The notes under the pieces were generated by a model. The model was given only the letters and a program-made list of their open reading frames with translations, ran no database searches and had not been told where the DNA came from. Below, one piece after another: positions 17,290 through 25,663 of a stretch of DNA of 64,000 nucleotides. This DNA comes from Alteribacillus sp. YIM 98480 (lineage in GTDB: Bacteria > Bacillota > Bacilli > Bacillales > Marinococcaceae). The stretch lies in NCBI RefSeq assembly GCF_009765375.1, contig NZ_VTOK01000019.1, positions 387 to 64,386 on the forward strand, given 5' to 3'. The translations under genes and the position numbers were made by a program. Positions within the stretch are counted from its first letter, which is position 1, and each line of letters starts with the position of its first letter.

Positions 17290-18243
17290 TTAACCCTGTT
17301 GGTTTTTCACTACACCGGCAAGAGCATACAACACGATCGTGGAAGCCAGATGAGCAGAAAACTGGTTAAGATCGGTTTCCGGATAGACTTCGACAAAATC
17401 CATACCGATAATTCCTTTTTTGCCGAATTCGTGCACCAGCGTCAGCAATTCATAGGAAGTAAGACCATTCGCATCAGGCGGGCCGCCTGGATTAAAAGCA
17501 AAGTCCAAAATGTCGCTGCAGATGGATAAATAAACAACATCTACATCCTGACTTGCTTTTTGGTAAATCTCATCGGCCATTTTGTAGATATCGCTGCATT
17601 CACGGATATCTCTTACTGTAATGGTTACAGCACCTGCCTCGTTGGCAAATTTGCCGCTTTCCGGTTTGTTTCTAGGGCCGTGAATACCAGTATGAATCAA
17701 GCTTTCGTTACGTACACCGTCCAGCTCATACAAACGGGCAAACGGTGTGTTTCTTGCATATTTATCGTCTCCAAACGTTTTTGCATTGTCGTAATGCGCG
17801 TCAAGATGAATGATGCCGACTTTTTTGCCCTGTTCTTCCACCAGTCCCTTAATAATAGGGTATGTAATGCTATGGTCACCACCTAACCCGATTGGAAACA
17901 CAGACGGGTTATTCCAAATATTTTTTCGTGTGAACGAGGTAATATGATCCATCGTTTCTTCAGGGCTGTTCCAGTTAATCATAATGTCGCCTAAGTCACC
18001 GAGTTTTATATGCTCGAATACATCGACAGCATCGAGTTCAGGCAAAAACCCGGAATAGCGGCCTGACGCAAGTCGCATTGATTTCGGCCCCATTTCACAG
18101 CTCGTATAATTTCCCCACGTCACGCCGCCTTCCCACGGCACACCGTACACTACGGCATCTACTTCATTCAGTTCTTTTTTATCATATATCTTTTTACCAT
18201 TTAAAAAACATGGTGTATTTCCATAAACAAATTCTTCAGCCAT
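17290..18243 (-). CDS. Arginase/agmatinase-family ureohydrolase with a Cys in the metal site
   Basis: A 317-residue protein of the ureohydrolase fold. Metal-site motifs GLGGDHSITYP (His124) and IIHLDAHYDN (Asp148, His150, Asp152) are intact. The third motif, normally SxDxDxxDP, reads SICSDILDF: the first Asp is Cys242, with Asp244 and Asp247 kept. The family includes agmatinase, arginase, guanidinobutyrase, formimidoylglutamase and guanidine hydrolase. The substitution and the unusual WGNYTSCEMGPKSMRLAS segment put it in a divergent clade, so I do not assign a substrate. It has its own ribosome binding site and no functionally linked neighbour. Confidence 0.8.
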   Translation of the reverse strand: MAEEFVYGNTPCFLNGKKIYDKKELNEVDAVVYGVPWEGGVTWGNYTSCEMGPKSMRLASGRYSGFLPELDAVDVFEHIKLGDLGDIMINWNSPEETMDHITSFTRKNIWNNPSVFPIGLGGDHSITYPIIKGLVEEQGKKVGIIHLDAHYDNAKTFGDDKYARNTPFARLYELDGVRNESLIHTGIHGPRNKPESGKFANEAGAVTITVRDIRECSDIYKMADEIYQKASQDVDVVYLSICSDILDFAFNPGGPPDANGLTSYELLTLVHEFGKKGIIGMDFVEVYPETDLNQFSAHLASTIVLYALAGVVKNQQG

Positions 18244-18349
18244 TTACATTGTCTCCCTTCCATACAGGAAATTTTTAAGCTGATTTGCTAGAAAATTTTA
18301 CCGTATAATTAGGGATGCGTCAATTTAAGCAGGTGCGGCCTTGCTGGGT

Positions 18350-18420
18350 GGCGTTATTGATTGCAGGCTGTATACCTGTCTTCCCCACCAGTCATACCCC
18401 GCTTCCTGCCTGCTAACGCC
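18350..18420. repeat. Large imperfect hairpin between the ureohydrolase and galE
   Basis: GGCGTTA (18350-18356) and GCAGGC (18363-18368) pair with the contiguous GCCTGCTAACGCC (18408-18420), giving a 13-bp stem with a 6-base bulge and a 39-base loop. There is no T-run. It could be a processing site, a galE 3' structure or a remnant of a mobile repeat. Confidence 0.55.
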
Positions 18421-18436
18421 AGTGCTTCTACCCAAT

Positions 18437-19435
18437 TCATAGCAGCCGGTCTCCATATCCTTGAGGATTTAAGTTGTGCCAATTCCAGGCATCGTTAATG
18501 ATCGTGTAAATATCGGTGCGTATTGGCTCCCAGCCAAGCACTTTTTTTGCTTTTTCAGAAGAAACAATCAATCTGGCTGGATCCCCTGCTCTGCGTTCAC
18601 CGGAAGTAACAGTAATTTGTTTTCCTGTAACTGCACGAGCAGCTTCAATTATTTCTTTGATAGAAAAGCCCTCACTGCTTCCAAGGTTAAAAACATCACT
18701 ATGCCCACCCTTTTTTAGATAAGTCAGGGCCTTAAGGTGGGCAGCAATTACGTCTTCTACGTGTATATAATCCCGTATACACGTGCCATCCGCAGTCGGA
18801 TAATCCTCTCCAAATACAGTAACGGCTTCGCGCTTACCCATTGCTGCTTCTAAAATAATCGGAACAAGATGAGTTTCCGGGCGGTGGTCTTCTCCTATCA
18901 ACCCACCCGGTCTTGCTCCTGCTGCATTAAAATAACGAAACGACACATACCGAAGTCCATGGGCTTTTTCACACCATTTCATCATTTTTTCTATTGCACA
19001 ATTTGTTTCTCCATAAGGAGTTTCCGGATTAGCTGGCGCTTCCTCTGTAATCGGCACCTCTTCTGATACTCCATACACAGCTGCCGTCGAGGAAAATACA
19101 ATTTTTTTCACGTTTGCTTCTATCATTGTTTCAAGCAGCACCTGAGTGCCATGTACATTATTGTCATAATACTGAAGTGGACTTTCTATCGACTCACCGA
19201 CAAGAGAATGAGCAGCAAACATCATTACCTGCCGAATACGTTTTCGTTTAAAAACATTTCTCATAAACGTACGATCACGAACGTCACCTTTGTAAAACAC
19301 CGCGCCTCTTGGCAGGGCTTCACGATGACCGGTTTGTAAATTATCTACGACTACAGGCTGTTTTCCCCGCTCTAGTAATTGATGTACAGCATGTGAACCA
19401 ACATAGCCGGCTCCTCCTACTACAAGAACACTCAT
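18437..19435 (-). CDS. galE: GalE-type UDP-glucose 4-epimerase with catalytic Lys replaced by Asn
   Basis: A 332-residue short-chain dehydrogenase/epimerase with the NAD-binding GGAGYVGSHAV at residues 7-17, FSSTAAVYG at 114-122 and the GalE-typical GEDHRPETHLVP, DGTCIRDYIHVEDV and FNLGSSEGFS. It would interconvert UDP-glucose and UDP-galactose for exopolysaccharide or cell-wall precursors. The active-site motif, normally YxxxK, reads PYGETNCAIEKMM: Tyr141 is present but residue 145 is Asn (codon AAT at 19003-19001). In well-studied GalE proteins this Lys is needed for full activity. Single-gene unit. Confidence 0.88.
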   Translation of the reverse strand: MSVLVVGGAGYVGSHAVHQLLERGKQPVVVDNLQTGHREALPRGAVFYKGDVRDRTFMRNVFKRKRIRQVMMFAAHSLVGESIESPLQYYDNNVHGTQVLLETMIEANVKKIVFSSTAAVYGVSEEVPITEEAPANPETPYGETNCAIEKMMKWCEKAHGLRYVSFRYFNAAGARPGGLIGEDHRPETHLVPIILEAAMGKREAVTVFGEDYPTADGTCIRDYIHVEDVIAAHLKALTYLKKGGHSDVFNLGSSEGFSIKEIIEAARAVTGKQITVTSGERRAGDPARLIVSSEKAKKVLGWEPIRTDIYTIINDAWNWHNLNPQGYGDRLL

Positions 19436-19917
19436 GTAAGAACTTACCTCCCCGATCCATTCTTTTTCTCCGTCTCCATTTACTTAATAAACTGCCTAGT
19501 CAATTTCCTTTTTGAAAAGATAGATCCTCCAGCGAAAACGTCTCCCCCTTTTTCCGGTAAGTTTTCGAACTACATTTTTAATCTCGTTTGGTCTTTTCGG
19601 TAATACGTGCGGATTTATTGTAGCAGTGCTTGGAAAAACATATGTCGAGTCAACTCCACTTTATTGATTCTAATACGTACTTCGATCATATTAATGATTT
19701 AGTAAAAAGTAAAATTTTTATGTATTCTTAGTGAAAATATTGAAAAAACGTCAGGATGCGGAACAGAGAAGTAAACCAAATAAATGTACAAAAAGTCAAT
19801 TAGGAAAAGTTTAGTTTTCTAAACGAATTAAAATGCAAACACTTTGCTTTTTTCTTGTTATCTCTTCCATAATAAGCACAGACTAAGACATGAATTGACG
19901 TGAAAGGAGATTGTCTT
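19436..19917. other. 482-bp divergent intergenic region
   Basis: It separates galE (minus) from the luciferase-like gene (plus). I found AT-rich sequence, no gene, no repeat of the families listed here and no convincing promoter match. Confidence 0.6.
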
Positions 19918-20919
19918 TTGAAATTAAGCATCCTTGATCAGTCCCCCATTTCAAAAGGATCTACGGCCCGTGAGGCGTTACTGCAAACAAAACAGCTAGC
20001 CCAAACAGCGGAAAAATTGGGGTATTCAAGATTTTGGGTGGCAGAACATCATAGTACAAGCGGGCTCGCCAGCACCTCCCCCGAAGTGTTAATTTCTCAC
20101 TTAGCTTCAAGCACCAATCATATTCGTATTGGTTCAGGCGGTGTGCTGCTGCCGCAATACAGTCCTTATAAAGTAGCGGAGAATTTTAAACTGCTAGAAG
20201 CACTGTTCCCTGGCCGAATAGACCTTGGTGTCGGACGTTCTCCAGGAGGCAGTGAAACGATAAGGCTCGCTCTCACTGATGGAAAAAAGAAAAACTTAAT
20301 TGAATTTCCAAGACAGCTTGCAGATTTGCAAGGTTTTTTAGATGACAATTTACCAAATGAGCACCCTTACGGAACGATAAAAACAGCACCAGCAATTGAT
20401 ACCCTCCCCCAATCCTGGGTCCTTGGGCTTTCTAGACGTGCAGCTAAACATGCTGCGAAAAACAGTACTGGTTTCACGTACGGCCATTTTATAAACCCGG
20501 AGTACGGCCAAGAAGCAGCAGAAAAATACTTATCATGTTTTCAGCCTACGCAGCGTATGCCGCATCCTAGAATAAACGCCTGTGTATTTGTTATCTGCGC
20601 AAAAACGCAGCAAGAAGCTGAAGAATTAGCGCTTAGCCAGGACTTGTGGCTTTTGGCAGTTGAAAAAGGCAGGAGCACCCAAATTGTTTCGGTAGAAGAA
20701 GCCAAAAACACCCCTCTTACCTTTGAGGAAAAAGCACGAATACAAGAAAACCGAAAACGCGCAGTCATCGGCTCACCTGACTACGTAAAAAAAGAGCTTC
20801 ACCACTTGGGTGAGCTCTATCAAACCGATGAAATGATGGTCATTACAAATATTTTTGATTTTCATAAAAAAGTCCGTTCTTATGAATTGTTAGCGGAAGT
20901 ATTCGATTTACAGTCTTAG
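19918..20919 (+). CDS. Luciferase-like flavin-dependent oxidoreductase
   Basis: A 333-residue TIM-barrel protein of the LLM class, MsnO8-like subgroup: LKLSILDQSPISKGSTAREAL at the start, FWVAEHHSTSGLASTSPEV near residue 40, IRIGSGGVLLPQYSPYKVAENFKLLEALFPGRIDLGVGRSPGG around 70-110. Such enzymes use FMN or F420; in Bacillaceae FMN is expected. The substrate is unknown. The TTG at 19918 lies eight bases after AAAGGAG, whereas an upstream GTG at 19900 would include that ribosome binding site within the gene, so TTG is preferred. It stands alone. Confidence 0.88.
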   Translation: MKLSILDQSPISKGSTAREALLQTKQLAQTAEKLGYSRFWVAEHHSTSGLASTSPEVLISHLASSTNHIRIGSGGVLLPQYSPYKVAENFKLLEALFPGRIDLGVGRSPGGSETIRLALTDGKKKNLIEFPRQLADLQGFLDDNLPNEHPYGTIKTAPAIDTLPQSWVLGLSRRAAKHAAKNSTGFTYGHFINPEYGQEAAEKYLSCFQPTQRMPHPRINACVFVICAKTQQEAEELALSQDLWLLAVEKGRSTQIVSVEEAKNTPLTFEEKARIQENRKRAVIGSPDYVKKELHHLGELYQTDEMMVITNIFDFHKKVRSYELLAEVFDLQS

Positions 20920-20963
20920 TTAAATTGATCCAACAACGCTATTTTAGAAGGAATTGGCTCCAC

Positions 20964-22016
20964 TTAAACGATGCGGCGGCGTCTTGCCTGTTCAGCCATT
21001 TCCAATAAGTTGGCAATACTTGTATTTAACGTGCTGAATCTGCTGTCTTCTATTTCTCCTATTTTCCAGCGGTGATAGAGCTGCTGGAGAATGCCAGCTA
21101 GTTTATAAAAACCAAAGGCCGTATAATAATGAATATCCGATAAATCACGGCCGCTAATATTTGCATATTCCTCTAAAAATTCTCTCCTGCTGTAAAACCC
21201 TGATTGATCGGTAACCCTGGAAATGCCTATGTCAGGGTCATCGGATTCCGCCCAGTAAGCAATAGTTGAACCTAAATCCGTAAAAGGATCACCGATGGTG
21301 GAAAGCTCCCAGTCTAGAATGCCTTGAGTTTTCCCCGGATCAGCTGCATCTAACACCATATTATTCAATTTAAAATCATTGTGAACAATCGTTGTTTCTC
21401 TTTCAGGAGGAAGATGATCGATAAGCCACTGCTCAAGATCTTTCACTTGAGGCTTATCCTCCGTATCTGCTCTTTCATACCGTTTGATCCAGCCATGGAC
21501 CTGCCGCTCTAAATACCCTTTTGGTTTTCCGAGGTCTTGTAAATCAGCTTCTTTATAGTCAATAGATTGAAGCGATGCGAGCGTATGAATGACATTTGTT
21601 GAAATAAGCTGTCCTGCGTTTTCTTTATCCTTATATTCAGCAGGCAGTTCATCATCCACCACAACGCCTTCCTTTTTTTCCATCACATAAAAATGTTTAT
21701 CCATCACTTCTGGATCATCACAATAGAAGTAGGGCTTTGGAGCAAGCGGGAAAACGGGATGGACTTTTGTTAAAATACGGTGCTCTCTCTTCATATCGTG
21801 AGCCTTCGGAGGAACATAACCAAACGGCGGCCGCCTTAACACGGCTTCCCAATCACCAATACGCAGCAAATACGTTAAATTAGAGTAACCTTCCGAAAAT
21901 TGCTTGACCTTCATATTGGCTTTTGGAAGATCTGGCATTTCAGAACGAAGATAATGTTCAACTTTTTCCCAATTAATCGTTTCCTGCCGGCTGTTGTTTA
22001 TGCTTTGTTCGCTCAA
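20964..22016 (-). CDS. Phosphotransferase-family protein (ACAD10-like APH domain)
   Basis: A 350-residue aminoglycoside-phosphotransferase-fold protein. Kinase-like motifs are visible: the lipid/nucleotide region YSNLTYLLRIGDWEAVLRRPP near residues 47-67, catalytic HNDFKLNNMVLD near 220, and the metal-binding LDWELSTIGDPFTDLG near 240. Relatives are fused to or encoded beside acyl-CoA dehydrogenases and are thought to phosphorylate hydroxy acids or their CoA esters. It is the last gene of the acyl-CoA degradation cluster here, which fits that role. The TTG start is supported by AGGTGG upstream. Confidence 0.82.
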   Translation of the reverse strand: MSEQSINNSRQETINWEKVEHYLRSEMPDLPKANMKVKQFSEGYSNLTYLLRIGDWEAVLRRPPFGYVPPKAHDMKREHRILTKVHPVFPLAPKPYFYCDDPEVMDKHFYVMEKKEGVVVDDELPAEYKDKENAGQLISTNVIHTLASLQSIDYKEADLQDLGKPKGYLERQVHGWIKRYERADTEDKPQVKDLEQWLIDHLPPERETTIVHNDFKLNNMVLDAADPGKTQGILDWELSTIGDPFTDLGSTIAYWAESDDPDIGISRVTDQSGFYSRREFLEEYANISGRDLSDIHYYTAFGFYKLAGILQQLYHRWKIGEIEDSRFSTLNTSIANLLEMAEQARRRRIV

Positions 22017-22058
22017 ATGATCCCACCTAACCTTGCAAAATATTGTGCATTTTACGTA

Positions 22059-22904
22059 TTACCTGTATGAATAAAATCCTTCTCCTGTTTTTCGTCCCAA
22101 ACGACCCGCTCTTACGTATTTTTTCAAGAGAGGAGCTGGTCTGTATTTTGAATCGTTCGTTTCGGTATACAGCGTTTCAATGACTAACAGGGTTGTATCA
22201 AGCCCGATCAAATCAGCTAGTGCTAACGGTCCGATTGGATGACTTGCTCCAAGTTTCATTCCTTCATCAATGTCTTCTGCGCTTGCAACGCCTTCCCCGA
22301 GTACAAATATGGCTTCATTAATCATAGGAACGAGAATTCGGTTTACAGCAAATAATGGGGCATCTTCTACAGAAATGGCCGTCTTATTAAATTCTTTTAC
22401 AAGACGATGGGCGGTTTCAAACGTTTCATCCGATGTTTGTTCACCTCGAACCACTTCTACCAGCGGCATTACCGGAACCGGGTTAAAAAAGTGTGTGCCA
22501 ATAACCTGGCTGCTTCGGCTTACCGCGCCGGCCATTTCCGTTACGCTAAGTCCAGAGGTATTAGACGCGAAAATCGCTGATGGTTTACAAACTTGGTCTA
22601 ATTTTGAAAATAATTCTTTTTTAGGTTCGATCTTTTCAATGATGGCCTCAATAACGACATCTGCTTCTTTTACATCTTCTATGTGTAAGGTAGCTGTAAT
22701 CCGGTTTCTGATAGCGTCTGCAGTGGATTGATCTATTTTTTCTTTTTCGACGTTTCTCCGCAGGGTTTTTTCTATTCGGTTGAGACCGTTGTTTAGGCCT
22801 TTTTCATTAATATCACAGAGCAAAACGTTGTATCCGGCTTCTGATGCTACTTGGGCAATGCCATTTCCCATCGTTCCTGCTCCTACTACTGCAATGGTAT
22901 TCAT
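22059..22904 (-). CDS. 3-hydroxyacyl-CoA / 3-hydroxybutyryl-CoA dehydrogenase
   Basis: A 281-residue NAD(P)-dependent dehydrogenase with Rossmann motif VVGAGTMGNGIAQV at residues 5-18, SNTSGLSVTEMA near 117 and the family signature GTHFFNPVPVMPLVEVVRG near 137, including the catalytic His. It oxidises 3-hydroxyacyl-CoA to 3-ketoacyl-CoA, or runs in reverse. It starts 18 bases after the enoyl-CoA hydratase gene. Similar proteins are named HbdA, PaaH or MmgB depending on pathway; the cluster does not settle which. Confidence 0.93.
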   Translation of the reverse strand: MNTIAVVGAGTMGNGIAQVASEAGYNVLLCDINEKGLNNGLNRIEKTLRRNVEKEKIDQSTADAIRNRITATLHIEDVKEADVVIEAIIEKIEPKKELFSKLDQVCKPSAIFASNTSGLSVTEMAGAVSRSSQVIGTHFFNPVPVMPLVEVVRGEQTSDETFETAHRLVKEFNKTAISVEDAPLFAVNRILVPMINEAIFVLGEGVASAEDIDEGMKLGASHPIGPLALADLIGLDTTLLVIETLYTETNDSKYRPAPLLKKYVRAGRLGRKTGEGFYSYR

Positions 22905-22922
22905 ATGAACAAAAACTCCTTT

Positions 22923-23693
22923 CTACTTGCCGACAAATTCTGGTTTACGCTTTTCCATAAATGCTTGAACGCCTTCTTGTTTATCTTTTGATTCGCATAG
23001 TTCACCAAATAACTCACTTTCAAGGGCCTGCCCGAGTTCGACAGATTGTTCGATGCCTTCATTGACAGCTCTTTTTGCTTTAGCAAGTGCTAATGGACTT
23101 TTTTGAGTCATTTTTTCTGCCAGCTCTTCCGCTTTTTCTAACGATGTGCCCGCAGCTGCTAAATGTTCCACTGCTCCAAGCCGGAACGCTTCCTGTGCGG
23201 TGATTGTTTCGCCTGAAAAGATCAGTTCTTTCGCTTTGCCAGTACCGATTAAACGAGCAAAACGCTGCGTTCCTCCATAACCTGGAATAATGCCAAGACC
23301 TGTTTCTGGAAATCCCACTTTTGCTCGTTCATCTGCTATTCTCACATCACATGCAAGCGCTAGTTCCAATCCGCCTCCAAGCGCCATTCCATTCATCGCA
23401 CACAGCACTGGAAATGGAGCATTGGCAAACTTATCTAATACCCTTTTACCTTTATTTACTAAATTAACTCCGGTTTGCTTATTAAGAGATGGAAACTGGC
23501 TAATATCTGCACCTGCTGCAAAAGCTTTCTCTCCAGCTGCTGTCACTATTACCACTCGCGTTTTTTGGGCGCAAAGCACTTCTTCTACAGCGTCATCCAA
23601 TTCGGACAGCAGCGGGTCGGTCAGCACATTAACCGGGGGATTTTGAAGCGTAATGATCGCAAGAGAATCCTTCCACTGAAGATCAATATACAT
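22923..23693 (-). CDS. Enoyl-CoA hydratase with both catalytic glutamates
   Basis: A 256-residue crotonase-fold protein. The oxyanion-hole regions (KAFAAGADISQF, MNGMALGGGLELALACD) and the second catalytic loop (VGFPETGLGIIPGYGGTQR) are present, with Glu residues in GGGLEL and FPETGLG at the positions used to hydrate trans-2-enoyl-CoA. It therefore looks like a true hydratase, unlike the paralogue at 23869. It sits between that paralogue and the dehydrogenase and would feed it. Confidence 0.93.
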   Translation of the reverse strand: MYIDLQWKDSLAIITLQNPPVNVLTDPLLSELDDAVEEVLCAQKTRVVIVTAAGEKAFAAGADISQFPSLNKQTGVNLVNKGKRVLDKFANAPFPVLCAMNGMALGGGLELALACDVRIADERAKVGFPETGLGIIPGYGGTQRFARLIGTGKAKELIFSGETITAQEAFRLGAVEHLAAAGTSLEKAEELAEKMTQKSPLALAKAKRAVNEGIEQSVELGQALESELFGELCESKDKQEGVQAFMEKRKPEFVGK

Positions 23694-23868
23694 ACAATTC
23701 CTCCTTCTCCCCTGTTTTTATTTCATTCAGGTTATTTTAAAAAACTCGGTTTTCCGCCGCGCTCTTATGACGAATGGGGTAGTTTTATTACTAATAAAGC
23801 TCCTAACACTAACACCATCACTTACATCTGTTTTGATGCTTTCATCCTTCTCCTCCTAAATAAAGCTT

Positions 23869-24645
23869 CTACTTCCCATTAAAAGCAGGTTTGCGCTTAT
23901 TTAAAAAAGCCTCGACCCCTTCTGCGTGATCTTCCGATTGTAAAAGGAGCGTCTGGGCGTTTATTTCTTGCTGAAGCGCTGCATCCGTAGAAAGCTCTTT
24001 GGCATGATTCAATAATTTTTTCTCGTACACTTGACTAAGCGGAGAACCTTTTGTAATCAACTCTGAAAACGTTTCAGCTGCTTTTATAACGTCCGCATCT
24101 GTTAGACGGTTGATTACTCCTTTTTCATACAGTTCTTCTGCTGAAAGTGCTCGGCCTGTTGCAATCCATTCTTTGGCAAGCTGCAGCGGCACCCGATCTG
24201 TTAAAAATTTGGTCAAACCTAAATCAGGAATTAATCCAATATTCGTAAAACTGCTCACAAATTTAGCATTTTTTTCTGATATGAGGAAATCACAAGCTAA
24301 AGCTAAACTAAAACCAGCCCCGGCTGCAAAACCATTCACCGCCGCAATTACATATTTATTAGACTCCACTATTGTTTTAGTAAATTGAGAGGCCTTTTTC
24401 ATCCAGCTTGTTATTTCTCCTGGGCCATTTAATGCTTGCATCGTGGCAATATCTCCTCCTGCAGAAAAGGCCGGCCCAGCGCCTGATATAATAATTATCT
24501 TTACATCTGGGTTATTCTCGAATTCTTTAAGTGCCTGCGTGGATTGTTCGATCAGCTCCGTGGATAAAGCATTACGTTTGTTTGGCCGATTGAAAATAAG
24601 ATGACCTATGCCGTTGCTGATCTCTGATTTGATTGGATTTTCCAT
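23869..24645 (-). CDS. Crotonase-family isomerase, PaaG-like (lacks hydratase glutamates)
   Basis: A 258-residue crotonase-fold protein. The positions of the two hydratase Glu residues are changed: GAGFSLALACD has Ser, and the second loop reads FVSSFTNIGLIPDLGLTKF with no Glu but an Asp in IPD. That Asp arrangement matches PaaG-type isomerases, which act on 1,2-epoxyphenylacetyl-CoA or shift enoyl double bonds. So I infer an isomerase rather than a hydratase. A 175-bp gap separates it from the downstream hydratase gene. Confidence 0.85.
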   Translation of the reverse strand: MENPIKSEISNGIGHLIFNRPNKRNALSTELIEQSTQALKEFENNPDVKIIIISGAGPAFSAGGDIATMQALNGPGEITSWMKKASQFTKTIVESNKYVIAAVNGFAAGAGFSLALACDFLISEKNAKFVSSFTNIGLIPDLGLTKFLTDRVPLQLAKEWIATGRALSAEELYEKGVINRLTDADVIKAAETFSELITKGSPLSQVYEKKLLNHAKELSTDAALQQEINAQTLLLQSEDHAEGVEAFLNKRKPAFNGK

Positions 24646-24666
24646 GCCATACTCCCCCTTGTCTCT

Positions 24667-25647
24667 TTAAGGTTTAATGACCACTTTTCCGTATGTTTGC
24701 CGTCCCCCTAATCGTTCAAGCGCTTCCGTTACGTTTTCAAAAGAAAATTCTTCATACACCATTGGAGAAATGTATCCCTTTTGATGAAGTTCCATTAATT
24801 CGTGATGGGCTTTTATTACTTTTTCTGGAAATTTTTTTCTGAATAAACCAAAATGCACGCCGACGATAGAGTAATTTTTAATCAATGCATGATTGGTCGG
24901 CGCTTCTGCGATCCTTCCGCCGGCAAATCCAATAACGAGAATCCTGCCTTCAAAAGCAATACATTTTCTTGAGCGGTCAAACACGTCGCCTCCGACAGGA
25001 TCATAGATAACATCTGCTCCTCTTCCATCTGTAAATGCTTTTACTTTTTCTACAAAATCTTCTGTTTTGTAATTAATCGCTAGATCTGCCCCAAGCTCTT
25101 CACACAATGTAACTTTCTCATCACTTCCAGACGTGGCAATGATTTTAGCTCCTGCCGCTTTTCCTAATTGAATCGCAGCCGAGCCCACACCTCCTGATCC
25201 AGCATGAACTAACAGTACCTCCCCTTTTTGTAAGCGGCCGCAGCGATGAAGCGCGTAATAAGAAGTCTGGTACGTGATAAACATTGAAGCTGCTTCACTT
25301 GCTGCAAGTGATTCCGGAATAGGGAAAACATCTTCTTCTTTGACAACAACGTGCTCACTCCACCCCCCTTTTGGAAGCTGAGGAGTAGCTAGCACACGCT
25401 GTCCTTTTGCACTGATTGTATCAGGACCGGTGTCGGTGATTTCTCCCGCCATCTCTGCGCCAGGAATAAAAGGAAGCGGCGGCTTTTCCTGATACTCTCC
25501 TTTACACAGTAAAATATCAAAAAAATTCAAGGCAGCTGCTTCTGTTTTAATAAGAACTTCACCAGATCCAGGCTCGGGTGCAGGCATCTTTTCTATTTGA
25601 AGTGCTTCTTTTGGCTCTCCTAATTTTCGTACTTGCCAGGCTTTCAT
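24667..25647 (-). CDS. Zinc-independent NADPH:quinone oxidoreductase family protein
   Basis: A 326-residue medium-chain dehydrogenase/reductase. It has the N-terminal GroES-like domain (KTEAAALNFFDILLCKGEY) and the cofactor-binding loop VHAGSGGVGSAAIQLGKAAGA near residue 145, without the zinc-binding Cys/His set, placing it with quinone or enoyl reductases that use NADPH. In this cluster it may reduce a 2-enoyl-CoA or a quinone-like intermediate; the sequence alone does not tell. Gap to the preceding gene is 16 bases. Confidence 0.87.
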   Translation of the reverse strand: MKAWQVRKLGEPKEALQIEKMPAPEPGSGEVLIKTEAAALNFFDILLCKGEYQEKPPLPFIPGAEMAGEITDTGPDTISAKGQRVLATPQLPKGGWSEHVVVKEEDVFPIPESLAASEAASMFITYQTSYYALHRCGRLQKGEVLLVHAGSGGVGSAAIQLGKAAGAKIIATSGSDEKVTLCEELGADLAINYKTEDFVEKVKAFTDGRGADVIYDPVGGDVFDRSRKCIAFEGRILVIGFAGGRIAEAPTNHALIKNYSIVGVHFGLFRKKFPEKVIKAHHELMELHQKGYISPMVYEEFSFENVTEALERLGGRQTYGKVVIKP

Positions 25648-25663
25648 TTTACCCTCCTTCTCT

